Shown: one piece after another, positions 40,450-51,772 of the stretch
Position numbering within the stretch: position 1 is the stretch's first letter
How the letters are laid out: each line of letters begins with the position of its first letter
Source of the DNA: Ectobius pallidus
Lineage: Eukaryota; Arthropoda; Insecta; Blattodea; Ectobiidae
Assembly (NCBI GenBank): GCA_964059195.1
Contig: CAXKWD010000009.1
Span: 44,921,160 to 44,985,159, forward strand
Direction of reading: 5' to 3'
DNA length: 64,000 nucleotides
Position numbers and translations under genes: made by a program
The notes under the pieces: model-generated
The model's input: the letters and a program-made list of their open reading frames with translations, nothing else
Database searches by the model: none
Told to the model about the DNA's origin: nothing

Positions 40450-43313
40450 TGTAACGACGCAAATAGCGACGTGCATAATCAACGATAGGAAACCATTCCT
40501 AAACAAAGGAAGGGTTGGGGGACCGCAACTAATCGATATTGAACGTTTTCATGATTATCGATACTGCCCTGAATTTATTTGAATTACAGAAAAGGAGAGG
40601 TGCGCATGCGTCGACGGTGAATCGACGAGAGAGGTGTGGAACCTGAAAGACGGTTGGGAGTACGTGCCTGACTACGAGAGAGAGAAGTTGAAAAGGCAGA
40701 AGGGAGAAGACGAGACTGGGATGTGCGACAGCGGTAGAGGCGTTCTGGCATGATGGTGTGTCAGACTTTCATCTGAGGAAATTCTGAATGGGAATTTCAC
40801 TGATACGACTATATGGAGATAGTCGTTAGCTGGGCAAGCACATCACGTCCGCCGGTACGAGAGACCGCTTCAGCGAACACCAGCTGTGGAGAGAAGAGTG
40901 GGTCACGACTGCTCAGTCTGGACTAAGGGAAGATGTGGACATCAGGAAATAGATGGAAACAACACGGGATCAAAGGATAAGTTGGATACCACCCGTTGAG
41001 TATAATCACATAAACATTTTCTTTTGTTTTGGAAATTGGAAAATTTTGAGGCATTGTTTCTAAGAAATGTGTGGCGATTAGACGCCGTAAATGAAGGATT
41101 AAGAGTAGGGTTAGGAAAATAGAAGTGTGATAAATCTAGGGTGAGACAATAAAATACAGTAATCCAACCCGTTTCTATTTCTGGTAGTCAAGAACTGTGA
41201 CCGTGGGTTAGTAAAGATAATCTCTATACTTTGGGTTTCTATGGGTGATTGTCTCACGAATGAATACATAGCTCGAGGCAGTTGGTGATGCTCATTCAAA
41301 CTTGTTTTTTTTATAAGACAGGACGCGAGGGGAGTAAGAAAGAAGGGTAATAGGGGCTTACTTAGTATTTCTTGCGAGGGCCTCTCCCTCTTGGTTTTTG
41401 TTGGGTGACAGATGACTATCTATGAGTAGATTTCATGCTGGCCCGTAAGGATTGAGTTGTTTTCTTTAAGAGATTTATCGAAGAGTGGGAACCGTATGGA
41501 TCATGGTAAAGGGAAATAAGAAAGAGAACAGTGAGAGGCAGAAGAAGGCCTATGAGTAGTAGTAGATTAAGCGCCTACCATTGAAAAACTTACGTGTTAG
41601 GATAGAAGTAGGAATTACTCAAGGGTTATAAAGAGAAAGTTACTGATCTGGGGCGTGAGTTAGTTTCAGTTAGAATTCTAGGGAATTTAGAAACAAGGAA
41701 ATTGGGTGCCCATGGAATAGAGTAGTAACTTGAAAAGTATGGAAACCAGAGTAACAAGAAAGAGGGAAAATTAGAACAATGGTATAAACTGCTTACAGGG
41801 AGAGGAGTTAAAAGATAATCAATAATAACTGGTTAGATTAGAAAGAGGAGAATTGGTAATTTTGTGTAGTGAGTTGATGACAAGTAGGTCATTAGCAGGT
41901 ACTAGAGATTACCCCAGAAAAAAAAAGGAAGGGTGAGGTGAGGGAACGCCAGAAGTGTCCCAAATAAAATAAATATAAAGAAATTTATGAGAATTGTGAA
42001 AGTCGTCGGTGTTGGAGGCGAACAACGGCCCCACGTGCCTCTAGGAGAGAGTGTCAGGGACCTCTGACATCGATTGTTTAAAATTGTATTTTTGTTTGCG
42101 GCCCATTAATATTTTCCCGGTTGCAGGAGAGGAGTCAGATTGTTTGTAACTCAAGATCTAGACGCCGCCCCTGTATCGGTGGTCTATCGCCACAGTCACT
42201 CTGTGGGTATAGGCCTAAACTTCCATTTCTTTCTTCATGACACTGTCTTTCCTATCTATCTTTAAATACAATTCTTCATGGACTAAGATGACTAGTGGAT
42301 TAGTATAGGAGACATAGGTGGGATTATTGAGTGTAATATGTAGAGTCAAGGACTGGATTATGAATTGAAAATCTTTATTTATTCGAAAGAAAGTATAATA
42401 TATATATTGAGATATCCTGAAGTTGCAAATGTAAGTGACTACACAAGTTAGTAGTAAATTAGAAGGATAATACAAGACGTTCTAGTAGATACCTGGAAAT
42501 AAAGTACGAAAGGAGATTAAGTAATTAATTAGGGATTTGTTATTGTTGAACAGAGAACGTACTTATACAGTTAAACTGGGTATACTAACCTTGAATAATT
42601 AAATACCCTCCTACCAATAAAAATGTTGAAAGGTTAATGTTGTGTAAATGTAATTTATTGTATGTAAGATTGTTATTGTTGAAAAAAGACAAAAAAAATA
42701 ATATATTAAATAAAATTATGGTTATTGTTATGCAAAGTAAATTAACGTGAAGTTCAGATTTTTGACCCTTATCCTGGTAATGGTTTGAGAGTCGCTGATT
42801 TTTGGTATGAGTTATATACTTTGGTAGTGAGCACTGAAAAAGGAGAAAAAGAAGAAATAGAGAGAAGCAGAATAAAAAAAAAAAAAGATAAATCCGAACC
42901 CATTCCCGTCTCCGCTGTTAAAATTAAAAGCTAGTCGAGAGGCTGGTAGGTACATAGCTTGTGTATCTACAATTTAATTTGTGACTGGGCTGATACATAA
43001 CAAAAAGAAAAGAGGAAGCGTATTGATGATGGCGCCCGTTAATATAAATTTTCATCAATATTATCAAAACTGGGTAAATTGTTAAAAGAAAGAGAAAGTA
43101 GACGGGGAGTAGGAAATTTGCAATCACCCGGTGATAGAGGTAACTGTACTGAACCTTGGAATGGGGGTTATGCGTGTCGTGTCAGGACGACACCTTAGGA
43201 AGTGACCTTGTTTTGTTGGAGTTCAGTAAACTTATGTATGACGATTGAGAATAATCAAATATTGGTCATCACAGATTTTGGCGATTTGTCATACAGTAAG
43301 AAAGCTCGTCACA
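40450..43313 (+). repeat. Gypsy 3' LTR (2,864 bp)
   Basis: Near-identical partner of the 5' LTR. Differences seen by eye include C for A in CCCTCTTGG, A for G in GCAGAAGAAGG, T for C in GTTTAAAATTG and T for C in GTAAGTGAC, plus A- and T-run lengths. Confidence 0.92.
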
Positions 43314-43317
43314 TATT

Positions 43318-44107
43318 TTTTACGAATGAAACAACAGATAGCTGACACCAAACGAACGCTCAAAGAACAAAGAAATCAATCTTGGAAACAATACTGCACT
43401 ACAGTGACCCCCAATACCTCTCTACATGAACCTTGGACGAAACTCAAATGGTTCCATAATAAAACCAAACCTCGGACATATGCATCACACCCTACAGATG
43501 AACCATGGATACAAAGCTACCTAAAACGCATTGCCCCGGATAGAGTGGAAAATCTGATACGAATCACTCCCACAAACCACACCACTGGAAATTTGATTCA
43601 ACCTTTTTCAGACCGGGAACTGGATTTGGTACTGAAGAAGCATACTCAACGGTCCGCACCAGGTAATGATGAAATTACATATAACATGAACCCAGCATTC
43701 CCCCAACATTACCGGCGCATACTCCTGGTATGTTACAACTATTTCTTTCATCATCAACATATCCCCCACAGCTGGAAAGTATGTACCATTGTTCCTATCC
43801 TAAAGCCTAACAAAGGTGCTCTCGAAGTAAATAGCTATAGACCAATTCAACTCACTCAGTGCATGAGGAAAATATTTGAACAGCTAATATGCCAGAGGAT
43901 TCAACATCACCTAGAAAGATTTGATAAGTGGCCAAGACATCAATATGGGTTCCGTCCTGGATACAGCACCACGTATACTTTAGCTATATTAATACCAGAC
44001 ATCGCAAATGCTTTCTACAAAGGTGATATAGTAGATGCCATCTTTCTAGATGTCGAAGGAGCCTATGATAATGTCAGTATCCCTATACTCATACGTCAAC
44101 TACAGGA
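43318..44107 (+). pseudogene. I-type LINE ORF2: RT, first part
   Basis: The LINE frame resumes in phase after the Gypsy element. It holds the RT entry motifs SAPGNDEITYNM, WKVCTIVPILKPNKG and NSYRPIQLTQCMRKIFEQL, then YGFRPGYSTTYTL and FLDVEGAYDNV. The open frame is then interrupted by the reverse-strand solo LTR after AGGA at 44104-44107. It contains no internal stop. Confidence 0.85.
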
Positions 44108-44368
44108 TGTTCCCCCCCCCCACAGGTTAGGGAAGGTAACAAAAGGAAGAGAATGAAAAAACCTTTAGTTAAAAATAGAAGCTACATAAAAATATATTCA
44201 AATCTTTTCATACTACAATATAAAAATCTTGCTATCTAATTAACTTAAATATGTCTGACAGTGTACTATACCTAAAAGAGTGTGTACATATTGTGAAATG
44301 AATCAAATGGTATTTTACAATGAAGACTAGAGTTAATATGGACTGAAAGTCCCATAGCAAACATTTTA

Positions 44369-44682
44369 GGGTGAAGCCCACTTTCATTTTTATAAAACAT
44401 AAATCCTGTAAGAGAAGCAAGTTAGCTTACATTAGAATATACCCTTTAAAATTTAAATAACATGGTTCGGTGTGAAGCACCTCTAGAAAATTTACATAAT
44501 TTCATACATTAAATAGGCTAGCATTAATTCTTCAGGCGGCCAGATATTTACAAAATACAATGGCCTATTAATTTATAATACACTTTGGTGTGAAGCACCA
44601 CAATAAAGTTATTAGGTGAGACCTGAAAGAGAAGACATAGTAAAATCCTAGATACAAGTTTGATAATTTGGTGTGAAGCACC
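44369..44682. repeat. Recurring GGTGTGAAGCACC mini-hairpins
   Basis: The 13-mer GGTGTGAAGCACC recurs at 44469-44481, 44587-44599 and 44670-44682, and a variant GGGTGAAGCCC occurs at about 44369-44380. Each can fold as a 4-bp stem with a TGAAG-type loop. All lie in the 3' third of the solo LTR (LTR orientation). Confidence 0.75.
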
Positions 44683-45586
44683 TCCTATTAAATATAAATT
44701 AATTTCATTAAATTTTACATACAGATTAAAATGTCTAATCATGAAATTAAAACAAATACACTATCATACAGTGATCCAAAATAAAGTTAATGACACAATA
44801 AATTACACAGGAGGATCACTGAAATAGTTAATTTGATATTTTCAAAAGAAAACAATAATTTTAAATTTATAAACAAAGATTACATAATATACATGCCCTT
44901 AAATTCTTTATCACATACCTCTTAATTCATACATCCAATACTCTGGCCAGAAACCAAAACACCCATCCAGATTCACATCATGCAGCACGCACAAGGCCTA
45001 AAGAAAACTACTTCCACCTAGGCTAATGGTGAAAATAGGCTCAGATGCCCGGAAGAAATCAAAAACAGGGAACACAAATACAAGAGAAAACAAATTTAGA
45101 AAGATCCATGCTTCAGGTATGAGGAAGAAAAATAGGAACTGCAAGCACAAAATTAAAGAAAAGACCCCATCAAAAAATATCCCAGCATGCCCCAAATAAA
45201 CAAACTAATTATATTTACATTTAACCGAATGGTGGGCACACAATTATCTATTTAAATCACAAGCATCTTCCATGCTACTTCCATTTATAAGACAATAATT
45301 CAAACGCAGAACGCCACCATTCCCAAATCAAATACACATTCACAACGCATGCTTGGGAAGAAAGAATATACAAGATAATTACGTTACACCATCATGCAGT
45401 TCCCACATCCTAATATTTATTTAAATGAATCTACAAAACATCTTCCACATATCTTAGACAGGAAGAACAAGAAGCCTAAATGCAGCTCACATATTGCCGC
45501 TAAAATACATTACATTACGACACCATGATGCTACTGTTCCCCGGAATCTTCATAGGCAAATGAGGCCGAAATAAGGGTGTTGTCCC

Positions 45587-45614
45587 CTTTTATAGGCTTT
45601 TATCTATGACGTCA
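45587..45614 (-). promoter_or_regulatory. CRE plus TATA box of the solo LTR
   Basis: On the reverse strand a perfect TGACGTCA (45614-45607) precedes TATAAAAG (45594-45587) by 12 bp. This is a classical pol II core arrangement that would drive transcription leftwards, in the LTR's own sense and antisense to the LINE. Confidence 0.65.
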
Positions 45615-45980
45615 TTTTGCGCAATCTCAATGCTACTAATTTTCCAAAGAGGCCTGTTATACATTTTAAACAAACTAATCTTGAAGGCTATGCATGAGCG
45701 ACTGATCGGCTCATAGCTACAAGATGCAATACGGTGTTGCAATTCGGTGCAAGTTAGGATATCTTAGCGGAAAAGTGGAGAAGGGGAAAGGCGAAACAGT
45801 TGAATACCCTGCCTGCGCTCAGCTGATTGCTGGCGGGCCAATAATACTACCACCTGCCACGATTACGTCATCCATTATTGCAACACAATACTCAGCTTAA
45901 CAAAAATTCCATTATTGCGTAGAATAACTAATAACCATGTAACAATTAAATGGTATCTGAAAATTTATTTGGTACAAGGA

Positions 45981-46566
45981 CATGGACTGGCCCCACCAAC
46001 TAATTGCTAGCATATGCAACCTGTTGATAGACAGACGGCTAACGGTTCGAAATAACGCAGCACAAGCCACACGTTGCACATCATATGGATTACCCCAGGG
46101 ATCAACACTAAGCCCCACATTATTTGCTATCTACACCAAAGATATTGATCACAATCTCCAATACGCAAAAATCCTCCAGTATGCTGATGATATTTTTCTG
46201 TACTAGGCACACAACAGGAAAACCGGAGTGGACAACCTCAGACGGGATGCTACATCTTTAATACAAACATTAGATAACCTTGGGTTACAAATTAATAGCA
46301 CGAAATCCACACACATCACATTGTACCCTAAGAAAAAACCGGAGATACAACGGATCAGCATTCAAGGAAATGAAATACCAAAACAATCAACTGTCAAATA
46401 TTTAGGTGTGGTCATAGACGAAAAGCTGAATTGGGAACAACACATTAGCACTGTCCTAGATAAATGTCGTTGGAGACTCACTTTCATGCGATGCATTGCA
46501 CATCGAAAATGGGGAATAGACACAAACATTTTGTTACAAGTCTATAATGCCTTCATCCGCAGCCAA
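45981..46566 (+). pseudogene. I-type LINE ORF2: RT, second part
   Basis: RT continues with ICNLLIDRRLTVR, GLPQGSTLSPTLFAIYTKDI and the catalytic YADD. Shortly after YADD an in-frame TAG at 46204-46206 ends the frame. The thumb follows in the same frame (VKYLGVVIDEKLNWEQH). A frameshift near 46566 moves the rest to another frame. These lesions kill the protein. Confidence 0.85.
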
Positions 46567-47878
46567 ATTAAACGCGTCGCTAGCAAAAGGGTTGAAACTC
46601 ATCCTTGGCATACCAGGCAACCCGGCACACAGTGCGTTATTTGTAGAAACCAATACAATGCCAGTCAAATTCCGTCAACATATATTGGCCAACAGATTCG
46701 TAGCGAAAATCATAGGGAACAACCAAAACGTTCTACTACCCAAATTACAACTACAAACTCACCGGTATAACAAAAAACAATATAAAAGAAAAACTCCACC
46801 TCCGTTATTAACAGGATATACATATTTTACTGCTCATCAGGATATTTTGTCTTTGCCCAAATATGCATACCACATGGTAAACTGGCAAGTACATGCCTAC
46901 CGGCCTCGTATAGTCTACAACATGACTAATAAACGGAACACTTCCCATGAAGAAATTCAACAAACCCATTTAGGCCTAGTGAACCAGATCAGAGATGCCA
47001 TCGGACACCATACAAACATCGTGCATATATATACAGACGGCTCTAGATCTGAGCGTGGAGTCGGCGCAGCCTTTTATATCTCAAACAATCAATTGGTGCA
47101 TAAATTCCAACTACCATTAGCCATGAACAACTATTGTGCTGAAATCATAGCCATCAGACAAGCCCTTTTGTACATCAAAAACAACATCACTGCAGCAATA
47201 ATATTTACAGACGCTCTTAGCCTATTACAAACTCTACAGAATGGCATTCCAACATGCATGGATATCTGGTACGAGGTCAACATCAAGTATTTACTATGGA
47301 CCCTACGCGATCGATATATCTTTTTATCATGGAGTCCAGGTCATAGTAACATCGCCGGCAATGAGTTCGTGGACCAACAGGCTAAAGAAGGTGCTATCAG
47401 TGGCGATAAAATGAACATATTACTACCGCCTTCACATCTCCTCCGAGATCTGGAACTACAGACTCGTAGCAAATGGGAACAGGAATGGGTTGTTTACTGT
47501 ACAGGTCATTCATCCACATACTGTAACATACAACCAGTGTTACAACAACAACCGTGGTTCTCACGGAAACAACTGACACGGGCAGAAGTCACGGCATTTA
47601 CAGCATTACGAACTGGGCAATATTTATCACCTGTCAAAGCTTTTCAATACAAATTCACAGAGACACCACTCTGTGGCTGTGGAGAATTGGGAGATGTCGA
47701 CCATATATTATTGGGATGTGTCAAAATACGCGGGTATAGTGATGAATATTACTTCCAACTCCCTTCTTTGGGAATTCAATTACCCACGAACATCCGACAT
47801 ATAGTAACATTTACGAATATACCAGCTGTTAAAGCGTTAATCAGACACATTACTCGGTGTAAAATGAAATGGCATTAA
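46547..47878 (+). pseudogene. I-type LINE ORF2: C-terminus with RNase H
   Basis: A 443-codon open frame. An RNase H domain spans about residues 165-290: HIYTDGSRSERGVGAAF (first Asp), NYCAEIIAIRQALL (Glu), IIFTDALSLLQTL (second Asp) and WSPGHSNIAGNEFVDQQAK (His and last Asp). A C-terminal C-x-C...H-x4-C style motif (CGCGELGDVDHILLGC) follows. RNase H removes the template RNA after first-strand synthesis and is typical of the I group. The frame lacks its upstream RT because of the frameshift. Confidence 0.87.
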
Positions 47879-48199
47879 CAGGACCGCTGGAATAGCATCT
47901 TTGCCATACGCACGCTAGACTACAGTTGAAAATACAAGGGACGCAACATGGTGGTCAACTGAATGCGTCCAAAAACAACCTCCTACTACTACTACTATTG
48001 ACTGTTTTTGTTGGAGGAGAGTGTTTTCCCCCGGCTATTTTGAAGTTCAAGTAGCTGCTGTCCAAGATGATGTACAAGTTTGACCTTTATACCAAATTAA
48101 TCGTAAGTGTTTACTTCTTATAACACATAGGCCTAACATGTAAAAACTTTTGCCATTTAAAAAAAAATAAACATGAGCAACTGACTGTGAGTTAACTAG

Positions 48200-48712
48200 A
48201 CACTAAGCGAGTTAGGTTATACGGACCTGGCCACACCACAACAATAAATAGTTTTAAGTCTACCCCTGTTATATTGTTCAATAAGTTGCCCATGTCAGTT
48301 AGGAATCTAGACTTAAATAGGTTCAGAGTCTTATTACAAAAGTTCTTAATTCAAAAATGTTTCTGTTCCATAGACAGAGGTGCTGACTTGGAAATATTTC
48401 TGGGGGGGGGGGGGGGCAAGAACTGGATTTTCAGTAGCTATACAAGGGCCTTATATGATAAAATCTTAAGTCTTGGGGGGGGCAGAAAGTACCTTGCCCC
48501 CCCTAAGTCGGCGCCTATGTTCATAGAGGAATTTTTAGCCTGTAAGTTAGTTTTTATATATTGTGAAGTGGTTTTGTTTTACCGAATTTTTAACTAATTT
48601 AAAATACAAATTCTAATCCTACATTATGATTGACAATGCCTTTGCAGACTTTGTACAAACATTGTACTGTTTATGGCAAATAAACGAATTGAATTGAATT
48701 GAATATATTATT
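48200..48712 (+). pseudogene. LINE 3' end fragment with TTGAAT tail
   Basis: Codons around 48270-48370 read LFNKLPMSVRNLDLNRFRVL followed by LLQKFLIQK, the conserved C-terminal end of several APE-type LINEs. After a MITE interruption the frame continues with EEFLA. The 3' UTR ends with GAATTGAATTGAAT repeats at about 48690-48706. Everything upstream of the C-terminus is missing. Confidence 0.65.
48373..48522. mobile_element. MITE with GGCGCCGACTT ends, copy 2 (inverted)
   Basis: Reverse-complement homologue of 16918-17056, including its internal TTCAGTAGCTATA (here as read on the + strand) and the C/G runs. TTCCATAG on the left and TTCATAG on the right could be its decayed target duplication. 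It interrupts a LINE 3' end. Confidence 0.65.
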
Positions 48713-48719
48713 TGAGATT

Positions 48720-50429
48720 TAATAATTAGATAATATTTGTTTAAGAAAAAAAGCACGATTGTTAAATTAACGAAAATTCAGTTGCACTTCTAAATGCACG
48801 GTTTTATTTGATTTTATATGCCACATGTCTGAAAGCTTATAAGAAATCACCAGTCCTATTCAGTGAAAGATTTAAAATCAGCAGTGAAAGTCATCATCAT
48901 CAATAGGCTTTTATTTTTCACAAGATGTAGTTCTGGTAAACTTAAAGATTTTTTGTTTTTTTGTTGTTGTTTTTTATTTGTTTGTAAAAGATAGATTCAT
49001 GCCATGCACCAGCCAAGCTCCACCGTTTTGTTAGGTTAGGAACGTTTTTTGTTAGTTTAAGAGCAATATACTGAATAGCATGAGGTTTATTATGGCTCAC
49101 ATTGAATTTCTTCTGCAACGAAACCCTAAACCCCACCTTCCCAGGCGGGTCCCATTAGAGAGTTTGTTGAAGAAGTCTAGTGCGTGGCATAAAACAATTT
49201 TTTCCCGCACCAGTATTTGTAATGAATAAGTATTAATGCATAAACGTTAATGAAAGTTAGCTTACCTGCAGCATTTTTTTCTTGTACACTCCTCTCCTGA
49301 AAGTTTAGAACAAACAGTTGACACATTTTTCCCATGAATTTGTTTTATCTGTCAAATCACTGTATAATTCACATCGCATATCCCAGGTAGCTGGATGGGT
49401 CTGGATTTCATGGATGAGTAATTCAGTGTCCTAATGTCTCCATAATGTATGACTACAACACCCTGGTAATGCACAGAACAGTAACTGACCTGTTCAACTT
49501 TTCATGGTCAGTCTATTGTATTTTTCAAATGATAAGCATTTTTTTTTCCACGAGTCACATAATCTAGTTCCTAACCTAACTTAATGACTACATTTTTAAA
49601 ATACGTTAGGCCTACAGAATGACTATGGCATCTGCGGAGATGTTGATAAAGTCAATGAATACCAAAACCCACCAATATTGCACCCATCATTAGACCAATA
49701 ACTTCTATTGAGATTAAATTGTAATCTCCTTAAAGAAGGGAATAGTGGACTTGTCAATTCTACACTTTATGACATGAGAAGTTCTTTGGGTTGTTTTTCA
49801 AGTGACTTGATTAATTATATTATATATATACCTGAGTGTTGAGTCAGGTGGTACTAAGAGAATGTATATGCTGTGGCATGATCTTTCTTCAGAAGTCAAT
49901 GTATTTCCTCACTGTAGGTGCAATCATGAACCTGATATTATGGTATCAACTGATTCTTAATACATCTCTGAATTGACAGGATTATGACTGGCCAAGTGTT
50001 CCAATCTCAGTGTGGCAATGCCGACAGTGGTTTCAATCTCCCACAAATTGAATGCAGTGAATAAGTTATACATTACCTCTCATTTTTAGGCCAGTCTTCA
50101 GTCGCTTCTTTTGAGATCTCAAGCTGCCTTACTCATTTATTAACAGGACTGTATTTTTGGTATAAGATGATACTTTTCACCTTTTAAGGCAAAGCACAGC
50201 ATTATTGAAACTCTCTTTCAGTCTTACTTTCTTAGCATTAAAGGCTTCATCTTGAGTAACCTGCAGATTGTGTTTACTTTTGGAGATTGATATTTATTTA
50301 TCCAACTCAATACATGCTATTGTGCCCCTAACTGGGAGTAGAAGGGTAGGTGCACTGTGAGCGGAAAGAACTTATCAACCACTATGTTAAGGATGACAAA
50401 TAGTAACTTTAATTAAATAAATATGAATA
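48720..50429. other. Intergenic, nothing recognised
   Basis: About 1.7 kb of AT-rich sequence. I found no coding family, array or inverted repeat. Confidence 0.5.
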
Positions 50430-51185
50430 TCTACTCTTATACAATTCAACGGCCCTAAATAGCATGCTCAATCCCTCCCTCACTTCGTGAGACATCGGGC
50501 ATACTCGGCGATGTTCGTCTCTCCCAGTCTAAACTTTCACGAAGAGTACAAAATTAGGAAAACCGTTTCTTTATTATATAAGGCCTAAGTGAAATGAACA
50601 CAATGAACAAATATTCTAATTTTATTTTTACTTACAATTTTCATAGCTCTGAACCACAAACATATGTGTAAATTTCTTAAAAATCCTGGAGTCAATTAAT
50701 ACTGGCGGGCAAAGCCGTGGGCACCAGCTATAAAGATATTGATAGTTTAAGCCTGGAAGTATCACGGACAGTAAAAATCCAAACAAACCAATCCTTCCCT
50801 TGAAAAATTATATAATTTCTGAAAATTACACTGAATTTATCAAATAAAATTCACATCATATTCATCTGTCAACAAACAGTTGAGAAACGATACGTCCACC
50901 GCCGTCTTGAGAATTACACACGAGTAATACAGTCTAGAAGGCAGTGGTTCACAGTTAGCTTTGGAACTGCATAATCAAATCTGACAATGAGATTGTTTTC
51001 TCAGGCGGTGCTTTTTAATCGTGGAATGTACTCTAAAGCCAGAATTTTAGCTGTTTCATTAATTATTAATGGTTTAGTTTATCAATGATTCGCGTGCAAG
51101 TGTTAATAAATATAATGCTTTAATAATTATTATACTCTTAATTTTTCAGTTAATTATTGTGGGCGAAGCCACGTACACCTGCTAG
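50430..51185 (+). mobile_element. Helitron-like non-autonomous element
   Basis: The left end TCTACTCTTATACAATTC follows an A. The right end has a hairpin (GTGGGCGAAGCCAC) 9 bp before a terminal CTAG, which is followed by T. TC start, CTRR end, 3' hairpin and A/T insertion context are the Helitron hallmarks, and the GGGCGAAGCC phrase is common in insect Helitrons. A similar but decayed end (GGGCAAAGCCGTGGGCACCA) lies inside at about 50706-50730. No Rep/helicase is encoded. Confidence 0.55.
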
Positions 51186-51770
51186 TCTATTACATTTCAA
51201 TAAATATCTCAGTAAAATAATATGAGTGATTTTGGTAATATTATTTGATTACTAATACCCAGTGAGACAACACTATGGCAGTTTCTAATAGCAGACTATA
51301 GCGAATAAGAAACTGTACTTACAAGTCAGAACCATGATGCTGATGTGCACTGAATTTATTATCATAGAATTTACTACTAATGTTAATATGACAAACAGTA
51401 ACCGGAGACCAACTCGGGTATACAACAAGACTACACACTTGTGTCAGCAAAATAAGTAAGTAAGTCTCCCGTGCCAAAAGGACCATATTTATAAGTTTAT
51501 TAAGGAAAAATCCGGTTAAAACAATGAGAATATTTGAGCATTGACACACTTTCTGATTGGTTCCAAACTACATCATATGCTATTCATAATGGTGTCTCAT
51601 TGGCCATAAGACATGGAAAATAATAATATGTAGCCTACATATATGGAATTGTCAGTCAGGGAATTTACATGACCTAGGCCTACTCTAAAAGAGTAGAGCA
51701 CTCAATAGGAAGACTAGTGGTTAGCTTCCTGGCCACCTTCCTGTACATTGCTAACTTGTGCCCGATTCCT
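51186..51770. other. Intergenic, nothing recognised
   Basis: AT-rich spacer between the Helitron-like element and the R2-like ORF. No features found. Confidence 0.5.
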
Positions 51771-51772
51771 GA

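Larger units (their letters stand above)
32498..43317 (+). mobile_element. Complete Gypsy LTR retrotransposon with 2.87-kb LTRs
   Basis: LTRs lie at 32502-35368 and 40450-43313 (TGTAACGACG to CGTCACA), with gag, pol and flanking AATT and TATT (one mismatch) as a 4-bp duplication. By eye the LTRs differ by about four substitutions and several homopolymer-length changes over 2.87 kb. Together with the open gag and pol, this marks a very recent and possibly active copy. No env-like ORF is present. It interrupts the I-type LINE between endonuclease and RT. Confidence 0.93.
44104..45980 (-). mobile_element. 1.87-kb solo LTR, reverse strand; TSD AGGA
   Basis: 44108-45976 begins TGTTCCC on the + strand and ends GGTACA. 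On the reverse strand it therefore runs TGTACC to GGAACA with LTR-like TG and CA ends. AGGA flanks both sides (44104-44107, 45977-45980), and removing the block plus one AGGA restores the LINE frame exactly (LQDMDWPH). The interior has no ORF but does have a promoter-like TATA/CRE pair. It is likely a Gypsy-type solo LTR (4-bp TSD), but no full-length partner lies in the window. Confidence 0.8.
25275..48007 (+). mobile_element. I-clade LINE with three LTR-element insertions; 11-bp TSD
   Basis: The element spans 25286-47996 and starts CAGTTGCATC. It ends in a (CTA)n tail and is flanked by ATTGACTGTTT (25275-25285, 47997-48007). Subtracting the three inserts leaves about 5.4 kb, the usual I-element size. 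The order is 5' UTR, ORF1 with three CCHC knuckles, then ORF2 with APE endonuclease, RT and RNase H. RNase H plus a zinc-knuckle ORF1 point to the I group (I/Outcast/Loa-like). Frameshifts and a nonsense codon make it inactive. Confidence 0.88.

Noticed and set aside
42215..42475. 86-codon reverse frame in both Gypsy LTRs
   Set aside because: It is repeated only because the LTRs are repeats, and it shows no domain or coding signature.
40450..43313. Segmental duplication or assembly duplication of 32502-35368
   Set aside because: The two copies flank gag-pol, have TG/CA ends, a PBS and a polypurine tract, and sit between near-matching 4-bp duplications. LTRs explain the repeat fully.
47397..47579. 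Reverse-strand frame in the LINE RNase H region
   Set aside because: Antisense shadow of the RNase H coding frame.
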